Shown here piece after piece: positions 47,801 to 56,283 of a stretch of DNA of 64,000 nt. The notes below the pieces were generated by a model. That model was not told the origin of the DNA. It saw only the letters and a list, made by a program, of their open reading frames with translations, and made no database searches. How positions within the stretch are numbered: the first letter of the stretch is position 1; the number at the start of each line of letters is the position of its first letter. Origin of the DNA: CAVUCH01 sp963763095 (lineage in GTDB: Bacteria; Acidobacteriota; Vicinamibacteria; Vicinamibacterales; JAENWD01); NCBI GenBank assembly GCA_963763095.1, contig CAVXNR010000022.1, positions 1-64,000 on the forward strand. Reading direction: 5' to 3'. The position numbers and the translations under genes are program-made.

Positions 47801-48073
47801 GATACGAACGCCGCCGAGATCGACCCGCAGCGATCGCTCGAGCTCGCCGCGGACCGGTCCTGGAAGCGGGTCGCCGCCACCCCTCGGCGCCGGCACCGAG
47901 GCGGGTCGCGCGGTGCGCGCCGGCGTCAGCCGTACCGCTGGCCCTGCTGCCGAGAGCGCTTCGCCACGTGACGGACGCCGCACGGGCTGAGCCGGAGCGG
48001 GTGCGCGGACCCGGGACGCCGGCGACGTCGGCGCAGGTACTGGTGACCGGCGGACGGCGCGCACGGGAGGCAT
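44858..48073 (-). CDS. DUF4157-containing contractile-injection-system effector with nuclease-like C-terminal domain
   Basis: The product has 1071 residues. The N-terminus (1-80) is Pro/Arg-rich. The DUF4157 domain follows, with VRIHTDAHAHELAKSLSARA and the HEVAH zinc motif in LIGHEVAHVIQQ (about 132). Such domains mark effectors loaded into extracellular contractile injection systems. Residues 200-750 are long amphipathic helical segments (for example TLVISFLARFAGLGKVSDAV) that may form a pore or packing core. The last 150 residues are different: DVPSFVRQFG, NCDMGHIIDGVSWWN and NDPDNYEFEPSAENRLRGAR. They contain a conserved-looking DMGHI and an NYEFEPS..N block that resembles HNH/endonuclease VII-type toxin tails. 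The activity is inferred, not shown. ATG at 48073 follows TAGGATC, four bases after the ATPase stop. Confidence 0.85.
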   Translation of the reverse strand: MPPVRAVRRSPVPAPTSPASRVRAPAPAQPVRRPSRGEALSAAGPAVRLTPARTARPASVPAPRGGGDPLPGPVRGELERSLRVDLGGVRIHTDAHAHELAKSLSARAVTYGNHIFLAAGERPSDLALIGHEVAHVIQQRAAPRLQAWNRAHHDSFEREAHQTAAAVTRREPFTVGERTSGPRVQRLGISDALDYFADKANIIPGFRMFTIIIGVNPINMSSVDRSAANILRALIEFIPGGGLVTQALEGYGIFDKVGAWIQQQVAALGMVGSSFKQAIDDFIDSLSWTDIFDLGDVWRRAKRIFTEPIDQLISFAEGVITDILKFIKEAILKPLAALAEGTPAYDLLKAVLGEDPITGEPVAQDADALIGGFMKLIGQEEVYNNIKKANALSRAWAWFQGALSGLLGFVRQIPGLFIAALQSLELFDVVLPPRAFAKIGRVFAGFFMQFLSWAGAQVLSLLQIIFEVVAPGAVPYVKKAAGAFKTIIQNPIGFIGNLVKAGKQGFQQFASRFLTHLKKSLVDWLTGTLSGANIYIPQSFDFVELIKFVLSVLGLTWQNIRQKLVKVIGETAVKVLEKGFDIVVTLVTEGPAAAWKQIKEEVANLKQMAIDAIMDYVKSKVVEEAVKKLVSFLSPVGAFIQAIIAIYNTIMFFVERLKQIARVAMAFIDSIAAIAAGSLGAAANKVEQTMAGFLTLVISFLARFAGLGKVSDAVLNLLNKIRTPIDKALDRVVAWVVAMAKKLGKLIAAGAAAAVRRIVDWWRARHTFRAADRTSHSLFFQGQGRAAVLTVATTQAPVNAWLRGIAAAANKSTDPTVRTSYAGALRLARDIDGLRDRVERSDNPRQPAEVDELNQKMLQLANFLIVLTPLTSPDIGSPTPSGGKVPVAVGALIKVASRNLVAVISAISDTMVNFKFVRPGARRVTAEGRDVPSFVRQFGSEYTEYVEDPRELYLGPTPGKASTVGAQVRSRMQREGKYRPDNAGEILYGRGSEGKPLPGGQAGRWVNLRNCDMGHIIDGVSWWNSNGRLTGPQSPEVLQFMNDPDNYEFEPSAENRLRGARLGARYLPPVI

Positions 48074-48077
48074 GATC

Positions 48078-50135
48078 CTACCGCGCCGCCCACACGACTT
48101 CCGGGCGGCGGAGCGGGCACACCGCACCCGACTTGCGATACTCGCGCCTGACGGCCGCCTCCAGCTGTGCGGAGGTCAGCGGCCCATCGTGGTCGATGGC
48201 CAGCAGCGACGCGTGCAGGACCGCGTTGCGAATCTGTCCGCCGCTCAAGACACAGCGCGAGGTGAGCTCGCTGAGGAAGTCAGGATCCACGCGATGCGTC
48301 GCCGGCAGGTGGAGGTGCCAGATGTCCCACCGTTCGGTCGCGTCCGGTGGGCGGAAATCGATGACCACGTCCATGCGCCGCTCGAATGCGGAGTCGATCC
48401 GATCGCCGGCGTTCGTGGTGACGATGAGAATGCCCTCGAAGCTCTCGAGCCGCTGGAGCAGATAGTTGGTTTCGAGATTGGCGTAACGGTCGTTGGACGT
48501 CTGCACGCTCGTGCGCTGCGTCAGCAAGGCGTCCCCTTCATCGAGCAGCAGGATGACCCCGAGCTCCTCCGCCCGCGACAACGCGCGATCCAGATTCTTC
48601 TCCGTCTCGCCGATGTACTTGTTGACCAGCGCCGAGAGATCGAGCCGATACAGGTCGGCCTGGAGCACGGCCGCGAGCAGGCGCGCCGCCAGGCTCTTGC
48701 CGGTGCCGCTCGGACCTCGAAACAGCGCGCGAACACCGCAGTTGGAGGGTAATCCCGTAGCGTCCTGCGACAGCGTCAGCAGGCGCTCCCGATGCCGGCA
48801 CCGAAGCTCGAGATCCATCAGCTCGCGTAGCGTCTCTTCCCTGGCCGCGAGATGTCTCCAGTCGCCGCCGGCGGGCAGTCGGGCGGCCAGCGCGTCGAGC
48901 GCTTCCCTGTTCAGCGACCGGGCCGCATGCTGCACGTCCTCGGTTGCGACCGACGGCCGACCCGAGAGCACGGCATAGGACCGCGCCAGCGCCGCGGCGC
49001 GACGAATGTTGCCGGCGGTCAGGCGAAAGCGGTCCGCGATCGGTTCGAGGTCGCTCGTGGGCTCGCAGGGCAGGCTGCTGCGCCAGTGCTCCCTGCGGTG
49101 GCACGCATCGGGAAGGTCGATCGTAAGAGTGAGCGCGCGCTCCGCTCCAGGGCCACTCAGGCCGCCCTGCTTGCCCAGCACGACGCCGAGTGGGCCGTCA
49201 TACGCTCCAAGCGTGGGGAGGTCGATCGTCTCACCCGGCGCCAGGTCGAACTCGAGCACGGGAAGGGCATTCAAGCCGACGGCGAGCAGGCCCGCATGCC
49301 GCCACCGGTCGTCGTCTCCCTTGGCTATGCCGGCGATCTCGAGCACGCCGCGCCCGAGCGTGCGCGCCACCGCCCCGAGCACGGTGTGCCGTCCGTTGTG
49401 CCGCGGACCGCGGAGCACCAGCGCACGCGTCTCGCCTGACCGCAGCAGGGGCGGCAGCTCCGACACCTGCGCTTTCACTCGATCCGGAAGGATGAGAGCA
49501 GCCGTGTCCAGCAACGCGGCCGGCGGCCGATAGCGCGCCCAGCCCGCGATCTGGGCAGATCCGTCACCGCGTAAGGCGTCCCAGACCAGGGCCGGGACCT
49601 GAAGAGTCCACTCCGCCCGAGGCGCCTCCGGGTTGGCCACCTGCAGCAGCCCGAGCGCCCGGAGCTGGGCCACGTGCGCACGTACGTCGGATCCCTCGCC
49701 GCGGGCGCTCCACAACTCGGTCAGGACGCCGATCGTCGGCCGCCGGGACTGCACACAATCGAGCGCCTCGAACAAGAGGCCGAATCGCGCATCTTCGTCG
49801 ACGAGCCCGACCGCAAACAGCAGCAGCATCGGCTGATCGTCGAAGCCCGCGGCCGTACGGATGGCGCGAATCGGGAGAAAGCCCGCGTACGACGCCTCCC
49901 ACCGTCTGACCGCGTCCTGCCACCAGGCGGCTGCCTCGCCAGCGTCGAGCCTCGCGATCTCCCGCCGACTGAGATCGCGCTGGTACCCTTCAAGGAAGGG
50001 AAATCGCTCGGCGATCGAACCACGATCGCGGAACCGCTCCGCGGCAGAGGCCACCAGCCATGCCACCGCGGCATAGAAACTCAGCCTGAAGTGGGTGGCA
50101 GGAGACGCCAGCAGGTCCGCGAATGGGGTGTTCAT
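48078..50135 (-). CDS. AAA+ ATPase of the contractile injection system (Afp15/PVC15-like)
   Basis: The protein has 685 residues. The N-terminal half is a partly degenerate domain (VLRGPRHNGRHTVL resembles a decayed Walker A). The C-terminal AAA module has Walker A GPSGTGKS (about 476), Walker B VILLLDEGDALL (about 530), sensor 1 in ILIVTTNAGDRID and an Arg finger in FERRMD. Extracellular contractile injection systems always include such an ATPase, thought to act in assembly, effector loading or sheath handling. It lies four bases behind the 638-residue gene and directly before the effector, matching the usual 'ATPase then effector' order. Confidence 0.9.
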   Translation of the reverse strand: MNTPFADLLASPATHFRLSFYAAVAWLVASAAERFRDRGSIAERFPFLEGYQRDLSRREIARLDAGEAAAWWQDAVRRWEASYAGFLPIRAIRTAAGFDDQPMLLLFAVGLVDEDARFGLLFEALDCVQSRRPTIGVLTELWSARGEGSDVRAHVAQLRALGLLQVANPEAPRAEWTLQVPALVWDALRGDGSAQIAGWARYRPPAALLDTAALILPDRVKAQVSELPPLLRSGETRALVLRGPRHNGRHTVLGAVARTLGRGVLEIAGIAKGDDDRWRHAGLLAVGLNALPVLEFDLAPGETIDLPTLGAYDGPLGVVLGKQGGLSGPGAERALTLTIDLPDACHRREHWRSSLPCEPTSDLEPIADRFRLTAGNIRRAAALARSYAVLSGRPSVATEDVQHAARSLNREALDALAARLPAGGDWRHLAAREETLRELMDLELRCRHRERLLTLSQDATGLPSNCGVRALFRGPSGTGKSLAARLLAAVLQADLYRLDLSALVNKYIGETEKNLDRALSRAEELGVILLLDEGDALLTQRTSVQTSNDRYANLETNYLLQRLESFEGILIVTTNAGDRIDSAFERRMDVVIDFRPPDATERWDIWHLHLPATHRVDPDFLSELTSRCVLSGGQIRNAVLHASLLAIDHDGPLTSAQLEAAVRREYRKSGAVCPLRRPEVVWAAR

Positions 50136-50138
50136 CGT

Positions 50139-52055
50139 TCACTCGAATGCGAAGGTCACGACGCGCCCGGCGGCGGGGATCCAACCGGGATCGCGATCAA
50201 GACCGCTCAGGCGGACTTCGATGGGCAGCGCATCCAGCGAGTACACGACGTGCAGATGCACGGGCGTCGCGAAGACGCGCGCTGGCTGCCTGCAGAGCAG
50301 AGGGCCGGCGGCTCGCGGCGTCACGCCGGGCATCGCCGCGGCGAGCCGCACCCTCACGTACGAGAGCAGCCACTGCGTCCACTCTTCGAGGGGCGCGAAC
50401 GTTCGTGTGCGGGTTCGTGAAGTCGGCAACGGTCGCAGCCGAATCCGGTCAGGGTCCGAGTACGACGCGATCTCGCGGCGTGCCTGCTGTTCTGCACCTT
50501 CGTCGAGCGTCCTCTGCACGTCGAGCAGAAGAAAGCCGGAAGGGTGTCGGACGCGCAGGCGATTCGATGATGCGGACCAACGCCAGGTGCCGCGCTCCGG
50601 GAAAGGACGAAGCCACTCGGCCGGCAGACGCCTGCTCCGCGGCGCATCGAAGCCTGCCCCCGGGGCATCGCCTGTCCGGCGCCTAGACAGACGTGCGAGC
50701 AATCGCCAGACAGGATCGGCTCTCGAGCCCCCACTCACGAGACGACGACCAAGCAGGGTAACGAAGTCCCAGATCGGCAGGGCGATCCCGGGCTGCGCGG
50801 GCGTCGTGAAATCGCCGTAGAGGCCGAGCGAGATGCCAAGGTTCAGCAGGAAGAACACGCCGCCAAGCCCACTCTCCAGGGGCTCAGTGCCGCGGAGCGG
50901 CTCAACGAACTCGTCGGCTGACGATGCCGGGGCGCAGTCGATGGTCTCACCGCGCGAGAGGGTTGCCTCGTGCTCTCGAGCTGACAGCGACGGTTCAGCC
51001 GATCTACGGCTCGCGTGTTCAGGGGCGGGAACTCCCGGTGCACCTCGTGCTCCGTGCTCCAAATAGCGGGCAGGTGCGGGCGCAACCGGATCACCCCCCC
51101 TTCCATTCCCAGCGTCGATCGGTTGGCGCGCCGCGATCATTCGCGGCGGCGACACCGGGACGAACTGTGCAGCGACGTTCAGCGGATCCACTGCACCAAT
51201 CGTCGACGTGACCGTCGCGGCAGGCGTCCACGAAAATGCGGCCGTAATGAAGGCCGGCGTCAGCACTCGTGCCGGTGCGCGCTGGACTGTGAGCGCGACG
51301 CCAAGCAGTCGCTTCTGATCCAGACGCAGCGAACCCGTGGCTGTTTCGGGAGCCCACGGCAGCCACGGCGCCACACGGTGAACTGATGTGACAGTTGACT
51401 CGACGGCGGCCACGGACAACCGTTCTGCGGGGGATCGGTGGTGTGCGGGTGAGCGCGCTGCGACAGGCGGTTCGGCGAGGCCATGCGCGCCGAGCATCGT
51501 CTGCATCAGGGCCGTGGTGTCGGACTGGTGCAGCGTTGCGACAAACGCCTGGGCCCACCCGAGCTGCGTGAGCTGCGCGAGGGCGGCAGCTACATACGTC
51601 GGAGCGGCCAGCCAGGCCTCGACAACGAGTCTCGCGTGATCCCCGTCTCTGACGAGTGCGCGCCACCACCAGCGTTCGCGAAGCCGCCCCTGGCACCAGT
51701 CCTTCGTCAGGCACGCCAGCAACTCGGAACGATCCGCGAACAGTCCCGCGTCGGCATCGGCCGGAATCACCCCGACCATCGGCGAGACCGCTCGCCGCGC
51801 CATCTCGGCGATCGAGCCGGCGACCGCCCTGCTCCATTCATGCGGTGGCGACGCATCCCGGTGCAGGGCAACCGAACGCGGGCGCGGATCCGTCACCTTG
51901 CGGACGCACAGGATAGCGGCCCCCGGCAGGCCCGCCGGCCGGACCTCGGTCAGATTGAGGGCACGATCCGCACGCGCGCGAGCAGCGATCGGGTCGGAGC
52001 CGGTCGCTGCGATTCGCACCCGATCGACGAGCACACCCTCGGGCCACATCGCCAT
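50139..52055 (-). CDS. Large unrecognised protein of the injection-system operon
   Basis: The protein has 638 residues and I do not recognise the family. The N-terminal 300 residues are compact and Arg/Trp-rich (RERWWWRALVRDGDHARLVV). A low-complexity Pro/Ala/Arg linker follows (about 310-400). Then comes one strongly hydrophobic stretch (GVFFLLNLGISLGLYGDFTT, about 402-440) and a C-terminal beta-rich part (WRWSASSNRLRVRHPSGFLL, VHLHVVYSLDALPIEVRL). It starts 24 bases after the 296-residue gene and ends four bases before the ATPase, so it is surely part of the operon. A membrane-docking or baseplate-accessory role is possible but unsupported. Confidence 0.75.
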   Translation of the reverse strand: MAMWPEGVLVDRVRIAATGSDPIAARARADRALNLTEVRPAGLPGAAILCVRKVTDPRPRSVALHRDASPPHEWSRAVAGSIAEMARRAVSPMVGVIPADADAGLFADRSELLACLTKDWCQGRLRERWWWRALVRDGDHARLVVEAWLAAPTYVAAALAQLTQLGWAQAFVATLHQSDTTALMQTMLGAHGLAEPPVAARSPAHHRSPAERLSVAAVESTVTSVHRVAPWLPWAPETATGSLRLDQKRLLGVALTVQRAPARVLTPAFITAAFSWTPAATVTSTIGAVDPLNVAAQFVPVSPPRMIAARQPIDAGNGRGGDPVAPAPARYLEHGARGAPGVPAPEHASRRSAEPSLSAREHEATLSRGETIDCAPASSADEFVEPLRGTEPLESGLGGVFFLLNLGISLGLYGDFTTPAQPGIALPIWDFVTLLGRRLVSGGSRADPVWRLLARLSRRRTGDAPGAGFDAPRSRRLPAEWLRPFPERGTWRWSASSNRLRVRHPSGFLLLDVQRTLDEGAEQQARREIASYSDPDRIRLRPLPTSRTRTRTFAPLEEWTQWLLSYVRVRLAAAMPGVTPRAAGPLLCRQPARVFATPVHLHVVYSLDALPIEVRLSGLDRDPGWIPAAGRVVTFAFE

Positions 52056-52078
52056 GGCTCAGGCACCTGCACGGCCGA

Positions 52079-52969
52079 TCACCGGCCGCACACCACCTGG
52101 ATCGCGTTGATCTGCGCGGTCGTGTTCGCGTCGATGCTGTCGAGCTCGGCGATGAACAGATATTTGTGCTCGCGGTTGTTCACGATCTTGAACTCCTCGA
52201 TCGTCGCGGTGCCCGCCCCCAGGCCTGGCAACGTCACCTCGCCATCGACGCCGCGGGCCTGATCGGCATCGCCAATCGTCAGCTCGATCAGGGTCTGGCT
52301 GGTGGCGGGATTCGTGATGCTCTGACGTCTCAGCTGTACCCGGAGCACCGAGGTGGTGGCGGTGGACGATGTGGACGAGGCGTTTCTGCCGAAGACGACC
52401 ATTCTCTTGATGCGGGCGCCGTCGGGCAACTCGAGCTCCATCCACCCGTGCACGCTGGTCACGTTGTTCGTGCCGACCACATCGGCCGGCTTCCGTGCGA
52501 GCCCGTAATCCTGCTCCCATCCGCGCACCGCACCGTGGTCCCGCATGTTCGGCGAGGCAGTGATGGTGATCTCCTCAGAGATGACGCCGAGGCCCAGGCG
52601 GTTGGCGATCGCGACGAGTGCCAGCCGAAGGGCGTTGTGATACTCGCTCGTGATCACGTGACCGTCTGAAGCGATGGGAATCGCCGCGATCATCACTTGC
52701 AGATCCGATGCACTGGCGGTCGGACTTGCCGGTTGTGCCGGCGGCGGCTGCGGAGGCGGCTGCGGCGGAACGAAGATCGGCGGGACGAAAATCGGTGGAG
52801 TGAAGATGGTACCGGGATCGAGGACGAAGTCCGGCCGGAACCTCCCCGGGTCGAACAGACTGCCGGCGGCGAGCTGGTTCCCGCTGATGGTAGCGGTCGT
52901 AAAATTTGACGCGGCCGACGTCAGCGCGAGATTGCCCGCCGATGTCGCAAAGAGTGTGCTGCTGGCCAT
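52079..52969 (-). CDS. Unrecognised injection-system protein with Pro-rich linker (fibre/adaptor-like)
   Basis: The protein has 296 residues. The N-terminus is Ser/Thr/Ala-rich and beta-like (STLFATSAGNLALTSAASNF). A linker of PPIFVPPIFVPPQPPPQPPP follows (about 58-80). A C-terminal domain has SWRHN-like absent but LRLALVAIANRLGLGV and VHGWMELELPDGARIKRMVV, TTSVLRVQLRRQSI. This ends like the tip domain of the collagen fibre (hydrophobic strands with Asn/Asp turns), which may hint at a related tip or capsid-like beta fold. No enzyme motif is visible. GAGGTGAGG lies before the ATG. It is probably a structural part of the particle. Confidence 0.65.
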   Translation of the reverse strand: MASSTLFATSAGNLALTSAASNFTTATISGNQLAAGSLFDPGRFRPDFVLDPGTIFTPPIFVPPIFVPPQPPPQPPPAQPASPTASASDLQVMIAAIPIASDGHVITSEYHNALRLALVAIANRLGLGVISEEITITASPNMRDHGAVRGWEQDYGLARKPADVVGTNNVTSVHGWMELELPDGARIKRMVVFGRNASSTSSTATTSVLRVQLRRQSITNPATSQTLIELTIGDADQARGVDGEVTLPGLGAGTATIEEFKIVNNREHKYLFIAELDSIDANTTAQINAIQVVCGR

Positions 52970-53030
52970 GACACCTCACCTCGAGCGGTGGAGCGCTGCT
53001 CCATCGCGTTGACCCGCCCCCCAACCGACG

Positions 53031-54299
53031 TCACACGACGCGGTGGGCGAAGCGACCCTGCTCATACCGGGCAAATCCGTACCGCGCCGTGCCGCGATAG
53101 GGCATCGTGCTGCGCGCAAACACGACCACGGAGACAACCGGGACGCCGGCCGCGGTTGCCTGAACGTTTTCGTAGACCAGGTAGAGCTGCACGCGCTCCT
53201 GCCGCGACAGGCGCATCGGCGCGTGAACGAACGACTCCTGAAGGAGGGGTCTCAGGTAGTCCGCGTCCAGGTACGCCACGTCTCTCGAGATGACGCCCGA
53301 GCCGAAGAACGTGTGGGGATCGAACCCGGCGCGCGACCCCAGTTGGACAGGCAGGAACCCCATCGCCGGCAAATAGTCGAACCGTTGCGACGCGACGATG
53401 CGAGCGAGGTTTTCCCCGCTTCCCGCGATGTCGTCGATGTGCTCCTGGAACTGCAGAAACAGCGCCTCGCACTCGCTGAGCGTCCGGTCGCTGGACAGCC
53501 ACGACCAGCGCGCATCGGCCGAGTGGCGCGTGACGCGCCGCCGGACGGACCAGAGGTCAACGAACCCAATCCCGCGCGAGGCCGTCCACTGGATCAGCGC
53601 CAGCGGCACGTCGCAGTCGGTCATCGCCTGTCCCGTGCGCAGGTTGTCGACCAGGCCGTACGACGGTTCGCGCACATTGAACGGGTCCTGAGCCGCCGCC
53701 GCGCGTTCGGTCAGGCCGAAGGCGATGCTCGCCATCCGGTTCCGCAGGTGAGCCTCATCGAGCAGCAGCTGTGGCGAGATGGCCGGCCGCACCAATCGGA
53801 ACTGAACGCCCTGGACGATTGACTGCACGTTGCAGGACGCGGCGACGTTCCCGAGGCCGCTCAACGGCGCTCGGCCGTGTGGTGCCGACGCCGGGCACAT
53901 CACGAGTACGTACACGCCCTCGCCGACGACAAAGACCCCGGGTACGGGCTCATCGCACACGCTGAACGTGCCGTCTGCACCTGCAACCGACCCGCCCGCG
54001 CCACGCACGAGGCGAATGTCCACGCCATTCTTCAACGTCATCACGTGTCCGTTCCGGCTGACCGCGACACCGGACGTCACGCTGACGGTAGGGCTCGTGC
54101 GCGTGCTCTGGTTGGGGGCCTCGAACACTTCGAGGCCGAACGCGATCCCCTGGCCGATGGCCTGTGCGGTTCTCTGGCGTGCTTCGCGATTGGCGCGCTG
54201 ATCGCGCGCCAGATCCTCGCCCGAGAGCAGCCGCCCGTTGAAGAACGACGTGTACGAGAGCGCGTCATCGAGGATTGCCTCGTGGAGTGACTTCGTCAT
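53031..54299 (-). CDS. Tail-fibre-like paralogue 3 of the injection system
   Basis: This 422-residue protein shares with the genes at 56280 and 58776 an N-terminal motif: SYTSFFNGRLLSGEDLARDQ, followed after about 20 residues by AIGQGIAFGLEV. It corresponds to their NYTLGMILGVDDFVQE/GYGTVSGLGV. The rest is beta-rich with VYVLVMCP, SIAFGLTERAAA and a C-terminal jelly-roll-like part (VQLYLVYENVQATA). These proteins resemble fibre or plug modules seen in contractile injection clusters; no enzyme motif is present. ATG at 54299 overlaps the stop of the GT4-GT2-TPR gene (ATGA). Confidence 0.72.
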   Translation of the reverse strand: MTKSLHEAILDDALSYTSFFNGRLLSGEDLARDQRANREARQRTAQAIGQGIAFGLEVFEAPNQSTRTSPTVSVTSGVAVSRNGHVMTLKNGVDIRLVRGAGGSVAGADGTFSVCDEPVPGVFVVGEGVYVLVMCPASAPHGRAPLSGLGNVAASCNVQSIVQGVQFRLVRPAISPQLLLDEAHLRNRMASIAFGLTERAAAAQDPFNVREPSYGLVDNLRTGQAMTDCDVPLALIQWTASRGIGFVDLWSVRRRVTRHSADARWSWLSSDRTLSECEALFLQFQEHIDDIAGSGENLARIVASQRFDYLPAMGFLPVQLGSRAGFDPHTFFGSGVISRDVAYLDADYLRPLLQESFVHAPMRLSRQERVQLYLVYENVQATAAGVPVVSVVVFARSTMPYRGTARYGFARYEQGRFAHRVV

Positions 54300-56283
54300 C
54301 GCGCTACGCTCCCCTCTGTCACCGAGCGCTGGTCGACCCGGGCCTGCCAGAACGCGACGTTGACTCGCGCCCACTGACCGGCCCCGCGTTCCGCGGCGCG
54401 CCGCTCCGCATCGAGTGCACCGCCGTAATCGCCAAGCCGGTCGAGCGCGAGCGCCAGGCCATGCCAGGCGCCCCACCGGTAGAGCGGCACCTCCACGAAC
54501 AGGCGAGAGTCACTCGGTTCGGGAAGTCCCGTCGCCATGCGAAACCACGCCGCTGCGCGTCGTGCGTCACCCTGGGCCAACAGCGCGTGTCCGAGGCCGA
54601 TTGCTGCTTCGGCGCGTCCGGGCGCCATCATCACGGCGTCCGCGAACGTCTCTTGCGCCGCGGCCCACTCATTCAGTGCGGCTCGACAGCGGGCGAGGTA
54701 CAGACGCGCCTGCCACGCCTCCTCCGGGAACCGCGATACCTGCAGGTACGAGGTATAGGCGTCGATCGCCTCCGGGTACCGCCGAGCCTCGCGAAGCCCG
54801 TTGGCGAGGTAGAACAGGGCGCGGGCATCCGCGTTGTGCAGCCAGGCGTCCCGCAGCACCTGCAGCTCGGCGCCGGCTTTCTCCGTGCTGCGAGCCGTCG
54901 CAGCGGCACCCGGCCTGCGCTCGTGCCACACCTTGATCTCGCGTCGCGAGGACCGCCGGTCGGCTGGCGTGGTCACCTCTTCGTGCGCGGCGGCTCCGCC
55001 GAAGCGGACATGGCGGCGATGAATGCGCGGGAACGGAAACGACAGTCCAGGAATCCGCTGCTCGTCCGGCTCGTAGAGCGTTTCGATCTCGATCGACCAG
55101 GCCGTGGTCTCGAGCGCACCCGGAATGAGCTGCGCGTGTTCAATCCACTCGTGCCCATCGAGCACGATGGCCCAGTCGGTCTCGACCAGGTCGAGCGCCC
55201 GGTTCCGCATCCGCGGGAAGTCGGGAGGACTCGTCTCCGTGTACTCGAACGTTCTCGTGGCCAGCCGCCGTGCGATGCTGTTCGTTTCATCGGTGGACCG
55301 GCTGTCCACACCGATCACGACCTCGTCGACGAACGGCGCGACTGAGCTCACCGCGCGTTCCAGCGTCTCGCCTTCGTTGGCGACCGTCATGCACAACGTC
55401 AGCGTCGGCCGGCGCCGCCCGGCCGCGGCCATGGCGCACAGTCTGCCGCGCAGGTCCGCGAGCTGAGATGCCGGATCCCTGAGAGCGGCAAGACGCTGCG
55501 CGTCGGCGTGGCGCTGGTCGTAGGCGTCGAGCGCGTCGGCGACTGCGTCGGGCCAGCTGGCACCGGCACTGACCAAGGTCGCCAGCCCACACGTCGCCTC
55601 GCGTATGCCGGGCAGGTCGGCAACCACGGACGGAATGCCGCTCATCGCACCTTCGACCGCCACACGCCCGTAGCTCTCATGGCTCGAAGGCACGAGCAGC
55701 AGCCGCGTGCGGCCGTACACCTCCCGCATGTCGGCGGTCCGCCGCACGACCTCGACATTCGCCGGCAGATCACCGAGGTCGTCGTCGGTCACGAACAGAA
55801 ACGGCGCCGCTCGCATCGCACGCGCGACCGCGACAGCGATCGCCGTTCCCTTCGCGGGACCCGTCCCGACGAGCGTGATGCAGGCGCCGGTCCGGGGCGT
55901 CTCGTAGTCCGCGCGGAAGACGGGTGGATGCAGCACCGTCGCAGGTGTGTTGCCCAGTGCGCGCCGTGCGGACTCGAGCTGGTGGGCGGAGTTGAACACC
56001 ACCAGGTCGCACTGGGGCCGGAAGTGCTCGAGCTGACCCGGGCCGTGAACGAACATGACGAACGGGCGGCCCAGCATCGTCGCCCACGTGCTCGCCTCCT
56101 CGGTCGCCCATTGCTGGCCGATGATCACGTCCGGTTGCCAGGCACGAATCTCCTCGACCGTATGACGCGCACGAGTGGCCCAGACGGTGTCCCCGCACGC
56201 GTCCAGATAGCGCGCCACGGTCTCCAGCGTCACGCCGCTCCCACCCAGCGAATCCAAGTCGTACGAGCGAAGGAGTATCTCAC
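54296..56283 (-). CDS. Three-part protein: GT4 glycosyltransferase, GT2 glycosyltransferase, TPR domain
   Basis: Corrected length is about 662 residues. Residues 1-290 are a GT4 transferase (ILLRSYDLDSLGGSGVTLET, IGQQWATEEASTWATML, GTAIAVAVARAMRAAPFLFV, and ESYGRVAVEGAMSGIPSVVA). Residues 295-500 are a GT2 domain (LTLCMTVANEGETLERAVSS, VDSRSTDETN, IVLDGHEWIEH). Residues 500-650 are TPR-like repeats (ALFYLANGLREARRYPEAID, AWFRMATGL). A GTG at 56283 overlaps the collagen stop (GTGA), but one missing base is needed to reach the ILLRSYD frame. ATG is absent, so a non-canonical start is an alternative. An enzyme of this build inside an injection operon, next to a GPT-rich collagen, is a good candidate for fibre glycosylation. 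Confidence 0.78.
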
